This document shows positions 14,043 through 20,305 of a stretch of DNA of 22,894 bases, piece after piece. The translations under genes and the position numbers were made by a program. Numbering within the stretch: the stretch's first letter is position 1; each line of letters opens with the position of its first letter. Source of the stretch: a virus; IMG/VR virus record IMGVR_UViG_3300047388_000079, positions 1 through 22,894 of that record; one strand, given 5' to 3'. The notes beneath the pieces are model-generated. The model ran no database searches and was not told the DNA's origin. It worked only from the letters and a program-made list of their open reading frames with translations.

Positions 14043-14234
14043 ATGGCGCAACCCTATCAGCTTGTTCCAAATCCGCTTGGTGGAGAACCAAATACGGTCT
14101 TGCGAGTTGCTACTGGAGAGTTCATCCCGTTCGATCCGGCCAACAAAGATTATCAAGATTATCTCGAGTGGGTCGAGGCTGGCAACCAAGCCGATCCGCC
14201 CCCGGAGCCCATCGGAGTTACTGATGCCACGTGA
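14043..14234 (+). CDS. Small fibre-companion protein, copy 2 (63 aa)
   Basis: Begins MAQPYQLVPNPLGGEPNTVL and has the core 'RVATGEFIPFDPANKDYQDYLEWVEAGNQ', nearly identical to the protein at 11873. It has a short Pro/Glu-rich tail. It starts two bases after the stop of jelly-roll fibre paralogue B and ends 11 nt inside the GNAT gene. The role is inferred from position only: fibre folding, capping or attachment. Confidence 0.7.
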   Translation: MAQPYQLVPNPLGGEPNTVLRVATGEFIPFDPANKDYQDYLEWVEAGNQADPPPEPIGVTDAT

Positions 14235-14682
14235 AATCCTGATCGACGCACCGGGTGCCGGTACGTGGATCATGGACCGCTGTCAGGGCGTGTTTCGCCA
14301 AGACATGGATCACTCGTTTAGCACCCATGATGACAGTGGTAAAATCCTGGGCGGGTTTGTTTTATGTCAGTATCTCGGCGCTAGCATGTCGGTGCACATG
14401 GCCGGCGAGGATAAGCATTGGTGCAACCGGGAATTACTCTGGCTGGTGTTTCACTATGCCTTTGTACAGCTCGGATGCACGAAGATGATAGCGCCGGTGC
14501 AGTCTGATAATTACGCCGCGATCTCGCAGGATCTGCGTGCTGGTTGGCATCTCGAGACTGTGATCCGCGATGTCTACGCTCCTGGCGTCCACATGATGGT
14601 TCTGACCATGGCGAAGGACACTTGTCCGTGGCTGGACTACAAGCCTAAGACATGGATGCCTAACGTGAAAAGGATCGCCTGA
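14224..14682 (+). CDS. GNAT-fold acetyltransferase-like protein (152 aa)
   Basis: The start is the ATG at 14224 (MPREILIDAPGAG), overlapping the previous gene by 11 nt. The pattern fits the small GNAT-like proteins found in podovirus structural modules: central strands (KILGGFVLCQYLGASMSVHMAG), a helix RELLWLVFHYAFVQLGCTKM, IAPVQSDNYAAISQDLRAGW (the usual 'N..A......GF' motif of the AcCoA fold), and a final strand VHMMVLTMAKDTCPWL. The classic Q/R-x-x-G-x-G/A loop for CoA is not evident, so it may have lost catalysis or bind differently. Target unknown; protein or small-molecule acetylation or a purely structural role are all open. Confidence 0.7.
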   Translation: MPREILIDAPGAGTWIMDRCQGVFRQDMDHSFSTHDDSGKILGGFVLCQYLGASMSVHMAGEDKHWCNRELLWLVFHYAFVQLGCTKMIAPVQSDNYAAISQDLRAGWHLETVIRDVYAPGVHMMVLTMAKDTCPWLDYKPKTWMPNVKRIA

Positions 14683-15890
14683 TGGGTAAGCCTTCAGTCC
14701 CGGCGGCGCCCGACTACACACCCTTTATCCAGGCGTCGCAGCAGACAGCCGCTGCTGACTCGCACGCCGCTGATCTACAGTTTCAGCTTGGCGAAGACAC
14801 GCTGAAAAAACAGGATGCGTACGCCCAGCGATCCGCCGATGTCGGCGATAAGTATTACCAGATGGCGCAGGACTCGGCGCAGTGGGGCAGAGACCAGTTT
14901 AATACCGTATGGCCTTACGCCCAGGATTATCTAAAGCAAGAGACCGGGGTCGCGACTGAGCAAAACAAGGAAGCGGCGGATACCTACGCCCGGTACATGA
15001 GTACCTATGCGCCGCGTGAGGACCAGTTTGCCCGGGAGGCTTTTGGCTGGGGTTCGCAGGCGCGCCAGGACGAAGCTGCCGGCGCCGCCAAGGCCGATGT
15101 GGCGAGCGCGTTCCAGCAAACCCAAGACGCCGCCAAGCGAAGCTTGATGAGCTACGGTGTCGACCCCTCGCAGGGTCGGTTTGCCGCGCTGGCCGATGTC
15201 GGGAATTATCAGCAAGCCGCTGCGTCGGCGGCGGCTGGCACGACGGCTCGAACCCAGGCTGAGCTGCAAGGCAAGAGCCTCGAGGAGACCGCGCTGCAGA
15301 TCGGCCAGAAACTACCGGCGCTGGGGCTGGGCCAGTTACAAGCGGGGTCGGGTGCCGGGGCGGCGGGGCTCGGCGGCGCGAACCAGGCGATCGGTACCGG
15401 TGTCCAGAGCGGTGGATCGCCGACGGCTTATGCCGGGTTGAGTAATCCCTATACGCAGCTGGCCGGTTCTTATGGCACGGTCGGTGGCAGCCTTTTTGGT
15501 GGTGGCACGTCGGCGCTCGGCAATATATCCAGTGCGATCAGCGCCGGCGCCGGGGCGATGAACAGCGGGTTCAGTAACCAGATGTCGGCGTACAACGCCA
15601 AATATGCGCAGCAGTCGGATTTGTGGGGCGGCATTGGTAAGATAGTTGGCATGGGTGCGGGCTTTGCGATGTCCGATCGTCGTCTTAAGGAAGATACCAA
15701 AGTCGTCGGGCATGTCGGAGCTTTGCCGTTGCATACGTTCCGTTACCGCGACGATCCTGCCCATGCTCTCCATGTCGGCTTTATGGCCGATGAAGTTGAA
15801 CAGGTCGATCCCGGCGCCGTGCACACCGTAGCGTTGCCCTTCAAGGCAGTTGACTACAACCGGGCAGTAGCCTCGGCGTTGCGATTGTAG
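14682..15890 (+). CDS. Internal virion / ejection protein with C-terminal S74-like motif (402 aa)
   Basis: Rich in Ala, Gln and Gly. Residues about 10-210 are helical and coiled-coil-like (YAQRSADVGDKYYQMAQDSA and many similar heptads). Residues about 215-325 are Gly/Ala/Ser-rich with glycine-zipper-like spacing (SLFGGGTSALGNISSAISAG), suited to membrane insertion during ejection. The last about 72 residues start Ser331-Asp-Arg-Arg-Leu-Lys336 and contain HTFRYRDDPAHALHVGFMADEVEQVDP and VDYNRAVASAL, a shortened Peptidase_S74 domain. I know this architecture from podovirus internal virion proteins. Whether it self-cleaves is unclear because the domain is about 30 residues shorter than in the fibres. 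The start overlaps the GNAT stop. Confidence 0.7.
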   Translation: MGKPSVPAAPDYTPFIQASQQTAAADSHAADLQFQLGEDTLKKQDAYAQRSADVGDKYYQMAQDSAQWGRDQFNTVWPYAQDYLKQETGVATEQNKEAADTYARYMSTYAPREDQFAREAFGWGSQARQDEAAGAAKADVASAFQQTQDAAKRSLMSYGVDPSQGRFAALADVGNYQQAAASAAAGTTARTQAELQGKSLEETALQIGQKLPALGLGQLQAGSGAGAAGLGGANQAIGTGVQSGGSPTAYAGLSNPYTQLAGSYGTVGGSLFGGGTSALGNISSAISAGAGAMNSGFSNQMSAYNAKYAQQSDLWGGIGKIVGMGAGFAMSDRRLKEDTKVVGHVGALPLHTFRYRDDPAHALHVGFMADEVEQVDPGAVHTVALPFKAVDYNRAVASALRL

Positions 15891-15899
15891 GAGGTTCAT

Positions 15900-17180
15900 A
15901 TGCTTGGCGCGTTTATGTCTGGGTTGACCTCCGGTATGGAGTCGATGCTGAAGCTCCGCCAGCAGGCCGACGAGCTTCGGATGCAGCTGGACTCTAATGA
16001 GAAATTCCGCCAGGCGTCGGCGGAGCGCGGCGCCATCCCTACCGGACCGGATTATGGCGGGGGTGGGGACCCAGGTAGTTCACCGGATTTCCCGATACCC
16101 GATACTTCCACTACCGGTAGTGGAGGTGGTGGCGCCGGTGGATCTGGTGGCGGTGATGGTGGTGTTGGAGATACTTCGGCTACTGGCGTAGGTCATAGTG
16201 TGCCGATTTCTGAACGCCTTGCCTACTATCAGAAACGTGCGGGTGAGTTGGGACTTAACTATAACGCAATCGCCGCGACCGTGCACGGTGAAGGACTGCA
16301 TCAGTTTCACGGCGACAAGGGTAAATCATTTGGTGATTTTCAGCTTTATACCGGCGGCGGTATGGGAAACGAGGCCGAACAGGCTGGCGTCAATATTCGT
16401 GATCCAAACCATTGGAAAGAGGCTGCTGATTATGCTCTTGGGCAAATGGCACAACACAAGAACGATCCTGGTTGGTTTGCCGGTCAATGGCACGGCGCTC
16501 CAGGGTGGGCGGCGCAGACTTTTTCCGATCCAAAAGCACTAGCTCCCCGTGGCTGGTCAGTGCCGAATTACATATCACCGGCGCCGGTAGCATCGGCATC
16601 ACCGCCCGCGTCGAGATTAGCTGTAGGCGGAGCTATTACCGGGGGCGCGGGTCAGCCTGCGCCGGGGTATGGGTCTACGGCGATGGGTGACGGCGTCAAC
16701 GTCGAGCAGCTTGGTACGGCGGCAGGTGCCGGCGCTGCCGGTTTGGCTCCTGGCTTTGTGCGTGATCCGGTTACTCAGCAACTAACCATGAATGGTAGAC
16801 CGCCCGACACGTATATTGGCGGCGTGCTGCCGGGCGGTGGCGCCGTTCCGGCGTGGAACGCACCAACACCAGGACCATCACCATCAGCGACGGCGCGCTC
16901 GCCAGCGGTAACCGCGTCGCACCCGATGACCCAGAAGCAACAATACGACGCCGACATGGCCGCCGGGCGCCGGCCGGTGTTTCCGCCGGGCCAGAAGTTT
17001 AATTCTCGCGGCGAGGCTATTGCCAGCGACCTTAAGCCTGCTTTACCGGGTGCTAGCTTTCCGAAGACGTATACCCCGGTGCCTGGATATGCGATCTCGC
17101 CGACTGGTGAGGTTACAGGTGGTCAGCGCGCGGATGTGAGTAACCCGGACGATACCAATCAGTGGGGAGCCCTTGCCTGA
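15900..17180 (+). CDS. Virion-associated murein hydrolase (lysozyme-like, 426 aa)
   Basis: Preceded by a consensus GGAGG, 6 nt before the ATG, one of the few non-overlapping starts. Residues about 1-45 are helical. Residues 50-98 form a Gly-rich linker, including a palindrome-encoded Ser70-Thr-Thr-Gly-Ser-Gly. Residues about 103-208 form the catalytic domain (SERLAYYQKRAGELGLNYNA, VHGEGLH with likely catalytic Glu131, SFGDFQLYTGGGMGNEAE, WKEAADYAL, GWFAGQWHGAPGWA), matching the phage transglycosylase/lysozyme modules that open peptidoglycan during DNA entry. Residues 225-426 are a disordered Pro/Gly/Ala tail containing NVEQLG. Its stop overlaps the next start. The family call is by motif; the Glu is the key residue to test. 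Confidence 0.75.
   Translation: MLGAFMSGLTSGMESMLKLRQQADELRMQLDSNEKFRQASAERGAIPTGPDYGGGGDPGSSPDFPIPDTSTTGSGGGGAGGSGGGDGGVGDTSATGVGHSVPISERLAYYQKRAGELGLNYNAIAATVHGEGLHQFHGDKGKSFGDFQLYTGGGMGNEAEQAGVNIRDPNHWKEAADYALGQMAQHKNDPGWFAGQWHGAPGWAAQTFSDPKALAPRGWSVPNYISPAPVASASPPASRLAVGGAITGGAGQPAPGYGSTAMGDGVNVEQLGTAAGAGAAGLAPGFVRDPVTQQLTMNGRPPDTYIGGVLPGGGAVPAWNAPTPGPSPSATARSPAVTASHPMTQKQQYDADMAAGRRPVFPPGQKFNSRGEAIASDLKPALPGASFPKTYTPVPGYAISPTGEVTGGQRADVSNPDDTNQWGALA
16107..16124. repeat. Dispersed palindrome copy 4 (TCCACTACCGGTAGTGGA)
   Basis: A perfect 18-bp palindrome in the Gly-rich linker of the murein hydrolase gene, read as Ser-Thr-Thr-Gly-Ser-Gly. It is the longest copy and contains the exact 16 bp of the copy at 4862. 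Confidence 0.9.
16697..16714 (+). repeat. 18-nt direct repeat shared by two ejection genes, copy 1
   Basis: CAACGTCGAGCAGCTTGG occurs here and again at 18763-18780, both times read as Asn-Val-Glu-Gln-Leu-Gly inside disordered linkers. It may be a recombination footprint or a shared short linear motif. Confidence 0.7.
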
Positions 17181-20100
17181 TGCCTCCGCTCGATAACAGA
17201 GATTTATCGCCGGAAGAAACTGCGGCGCTCAACACCGCCCCGCCGGATACTCCGCCACCGGCTGCGGCCTTGAGCCTGGGGCCAGTTTCCGGCGATGTCG
17301 GGAACGCCGAGCCTCCGGCGCCACCACCAACAAAGGCGCCGGGCTACCAGCCGCGCGACATACAACCGGCGATAGCCAGCCAGGCTATTTCCGCGCCTGA
17401 ACCCGCGAAGCCTGTTCCGCAGCAGGAGCAGGCACCGGGGGATATGGTAGCTCAGGTAGGGCCGGATTTTCGGGGAGCCAGGGGCTCACCCGAACACGCG
17501 CTTGGCGACAACGAACACCCGCCGGTAACCGAGAAGATCAAGCTGCCGCCCGACCGGTTCACCGCGCTGGAAAAAGCTGACCCGGCGATGCACCAGGCTA
17601 TCCAGAAAGCCTCGACCGATGTCGGCGTGCCGGCGATCGACCTGGCTAACCTGGCCTGGGCGTCGAGTAGATTTAACCTTAAAGCGCCCGGCGGGCTTAT
17701 GAATGTCAGCCCGGCGGAAGCAAAGCAGCTCGACCCGAGCGGGTCGTTCAACCCGTCCGACCCGGTGGATAACGTCTATCTGGGGGCGGTGAAGTATAAG
17801 CAGCTCGCTGACCGGTATGGTGTATCTACCTCTAGCGCGCTTGGCGCCTATACCTCTGGCGCCGACACGATCGAGCAGATGGCCCGGTTGTCGCCAGAGG
17901 ATCAGCGCAAGCATTTTCCGCAGGTGTTCGACCAGCTGCGCCAGCTGAGTGCTCCAGACAAGGACCGCGTCGTCGACGACACGACGACGGCTGCTGCCCT
18001 GAAGGCGGGCGGCATAGCGGGGCCAGTTGTTCAAGGCGAGGAACCACCGGCGCCGCGCCGAGTGCCGGAAGGTAGATTAGGTTTAGAGTTACGCAGTCTG
18101 CGTCCGGAGCCGGGTGCGCCGACAAACATGGCGCAGGTAGACGCGGCCAGTGCAGCGGAAGCACGGCGTAGAGCTGCGGTTCCAGTTAGTGAGATGCCGA
18201 ACCCGCCGACAGACCTGGCGCAGGTAGATGCGGCCGGGGCTGCGGGAGCCCGCCGTAGAGAAAACCTCGAGCTGCTCGGCCGGGTTGCGGCTCGTAACCA
18301 GCCACCTGTCAGCGAGATGCAGAACGCGCCTACGGACATAGGGGCGGCGGATCGAGCTAATACCGCGCAGATGCAGCGCAGCGGCGCTATTCCGGGCATG
18401 GATGTCGAGCCGGTGCGGCCGGAGTTCCAGCCGCCGGGAAGCCAGTTCGCTGATCCGATGACGGGTCAGCGCGTCGCACCACTGCCGGAACCGACGACGA
18501 CAGTTCCGGAGATGGTACGCGCTGGCGGTCAGGCTGTTGCTGATACTGCTAGAAGTGCCCTCGCCGGTGCCGGTCGTGCTATGGCCGGTGTTTATGGACC
18601 GGCTACACCGTCGGCTGCCACCTACCAACCGGCATTCCAACCGGCACCTCAACCGGCACCTACTCAACCTGGCGCGCCTCAACCGACACCCCAACCAGCA
18701 TCTCCGCCGGGCGTCGACCCGACTACTGGCGCAGCGCTGACTACCGCGTTGCCAGCAGGCACCAACGTCGAGCAGCTTGGAAGTTCACAACCCCCAGCTG
18801 CACCAGGTGCACCCGGTGCACCGGGTGCACCACCAACTGCACCTGCACCACCAATACCACAGCCCAAACCAACGCCGCCACCGGCAGCACCTACAGCTGC
18901 GCCAGAACCAACTGCTTCCCAGCTGAACCAGCAGGAGCTGGAGCGTATACGATCTGGGCAACCATCGGCGCTGCCCGGTACTACACCTGGGCAACCCGGT
19001 GCACCAACCCCTCAAGCGCCGCAACCTCCTGCCGGCGCCCCGACGACCGCTGGCGCACCAGTAGTCCCGACAGCTACCACCTCAACAGGCGCGGTCACGC
19101 AGCCCGCTGGGCAGGGCCCAGGGGTTCCGGCAGTCGGCGGCCCTGGCCAGACCAGGGACGTACCGCACGTCACCGGGTCGGGTAATATGACGCCGCAGGG
19201 ATTTATATCCGCTGCGGTGCAAGGCGGGCCGCAGGGAGGTATGCGGTACATGGTCGCGAACGCGCCGCGCGGTATGAGCACCAACGATATGTGGCCACAC
19301 GTGGGTACGTTACTGGAGCAGGCGTATATCTTAAAAGGCGACATGGTGGGGGCGCAGCGTGCCCGCGAATATGTTTTTCAGCAGCAGCATGTCGGTTCCA
19401 ACCAAGCCTTGATGGATGCCTACCGGGCGATGGCGGTCGGTGATAGCGCCGGGGCGGCGCAGTTCCTCGCTAAGTCTCACGCGTTCGTACCCGACGGCAG
19501 TACGATGTCGTTCAAGGTCGGGCCTAACAATACGCTATGGGGCCAGCGCTTTGCCGACGGTTCCGGTAACCAGCCGATGGGCGGACCATTCCAGGTGACG
19601 CCGGGGGGTATCGCGACGATGCTCAACCAGACCCTCGACCCGCAGCAGTTTCTGAAGACTTTGAATGCCGAGCGCGAACTGACCCAGAAGATGGTTCACG
19701 ACCAGCTGATGACTGGCGTCAGGCGGGAGGGGATCCAGACGACGGCGGAGACCCAGGATCTCAACCGTGCGCAGCGCGCCGCAACGGCCGAGGCGGGTCA
19801 GACAGCAGCTACTGCGCGTACTCAGTTGCAGGTCGACGCGGCAAACCAGCGCGCCGAAGAAGCCAATCAGCGGATGCGCGACATCGCGGCAGCCAGGACG
19901 GGTCAGATTGCCAACGCCCGGCGTAACGCGCTGACTAAGGAAGCAGATAATTACTGGAACCCAAATACAAATCCGCAGGATTTTGCCGGCGGTGACATGT
20001 CCCCGGCACAGTTGTCACAAGCATTTGATATTCACGCCGGCATGCGAACGGCTACTCCTGATCTGCAACCTAGATCGGCGGTGGATTTTACTAAGAACAT

Positions 20101-20305
20101 TCTAAATAACAGCTGGTCGGTACGTCCAACAGCCGACGGCCGGCTGGCGGTTCTCGACAAGCCCAATAACAGCGGTAATGTTCGTGCATACTTGCCGGGC
20201 TCGATGGCGTCGATATTTGGCCGGAGTGTCGGTGAGACGCCTGTCTCAGCAACGCCGCAGCCGCCGCAGCAAGGTCAACCTAGAAGCGGGGCGGTAGCTC
20301 GATGA
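17180..20305 (+). CDS. Large internal virion protein with degenerate lytic-transglycosylase domain (1041 aa)
   Basis: The start is the ATG at 17180, overlapping the upstream TGA. Residues 1-115 are Pro-rich. Residues about 125-245 follow the lytic transglycosylase (SLT) order: Trp160-Ala-Ser-Ser-Arg-Phe-Asn166, PGGLMNVSPAEAKQL, DPVDNVYLGAVKYKQLADRY and SALGAYTSGADTI. The catalytic Glu of the usual ESxFN motif is absent (Ala161 or Ser162 stands there), so it is probably not catalytic. Residues about 312-404 carry imperfect repeats of 'P(T)xxAQVDAAxAAxARRR...PVSEMxN'. Residues about 475-660 are extreme Pro/Ala/Gly low complexity with collagen-like GAPGAPGAP. Residues about 700-850 form a conserved-looking helical block, 850-925 a coiled coil (QRAEEANQRMRDIAAARTGQ). 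This fits the inner-core ejection proteins of podoviruses. Confidence 0.7.
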   Translation: MPPLDNRDLSPEETAALNTAPPDTPPPAAALSLGPVSGDVGNAEPPAPPPTKAPGYQPRDIQPAIASQAISAPEPAKPVPQQEQAPGDMVAQVGPDFRGARGSPEHALGDNEHPPVTEKIKLPPDRFTALEKADPAMHQAIQKASTDVGVPAIDLANLAWASSRFNLKAPGGLMNVSPAEAKQLDPSGSFNPSDPVDNVYLGAVKYKQLADRYGVSTSSALGAYTSGADTIEQMARLSPEDQRKHFPQVFDQLRQLSAPDKDRVVDDTTTAAALKAGGIAGPVVQGEEPPAPRRVPEGRLGLELRSLRPEPGAPTNMAQVDAASAAEARRRAAVPVSEMPNPPTDLAQVDAAGAAGARRRENLELLGRVAARNQPPVSEMQNAPTDIGAADRANTAQMQRSGAIPGMDVEPVRPEFQPPGSQFADPMTGQRVAPLPEPTTTVPEMVRAGGQAVADTARSALAGAGRAMAGVYGPATPSAATYQPAFQPAPQPAPTQPGAPQPTPQPASPPGVDPTTGAALTTALPAGTNVEQLGSSQPPAAPGAPGAPGAPPTAPAPPIPQPKPTPPPAAPTAAPEPTASQLNQQELERIRSGQPSALPGTTPGQPGAPTPQAPQPPAGAPTTAGAPVVPTATTSTGAVTQPAGQGPGVPAVGGPGQTRDVPHVTGSGNMTPQGFISAAVQGGPQGGMRYMVANAPRGMSTNDMWPHVGTLLEQAYILKGDMVGAQRAREYVFQQQHVGSNQALMDAYRAMAVGDSAGAAQFLAKSHAFVPDGSTMSFKVGPNNTLWGQRFADGSGNQPMGGPFQVTPGGIATMLNQTLDPQQFLKTLNAERELTQKMVHDQLMTGVRREGIQTTAETQDLNRAQRAATAEAGQTAATARTQLQVDAANQRAEEANQRMRDIAAARTGQIANARRNALTKEADNYWNPNTNPQDFAGGDMSPAQLSQAFDIHAGMRTATPDLQPRSAVDFTKNILNNSWSVRPTADGRLAVLDKPNNSGNVRAYLPGSMASIFGRSVGETPVSATPQPPQQGQPRSGAVAR
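18113..18390 (+). repeat. Imperfect tandem repeat in the 1041-aa ejection protein
   Basis: Two good units and one decayed unit of about 30-40 residues (AQVDAASAAEARRR / AQVDAAGAAGARRR / GAADRANTAQMQR), separated by PVSEMPN and PVSEMQN. Unit spacing varies because the second unit has an 11-residue insert. The repeat probably extends a helical arm. Confidence 0.65.
18763..18780 (+). repeat. 18-nt direct repeat shared by two ejection genes, copy 2
   Basis: Exact match to 16697-16714 (CAACGTCGAGCAGCTTGG), again encoding NVEQLG within a Pro/Ala linker. Confidence 0.7.
18796..18837 (+). repeat. Short collagen-like Gly-Ala-Pro nucleotide repeat
   Basis: Three to four near-identical 9-nt units (GGTGCACCC/GGTGCACCG) encode GAPGAPGAP in the Pro-rich linker. 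This is a likely site for slippage and length variation between related phages. Confidence 0.6.

Noticed and set aside
17486-18034. 182-codon minus-strand open frame, and similar ones at 15336-15899, 3825-4463 and 21351-21872
   Set aside because: Each is antisense to a gene with a clear product and shows Arg- or Ser/Gly-biased composition typical of shadow frames.
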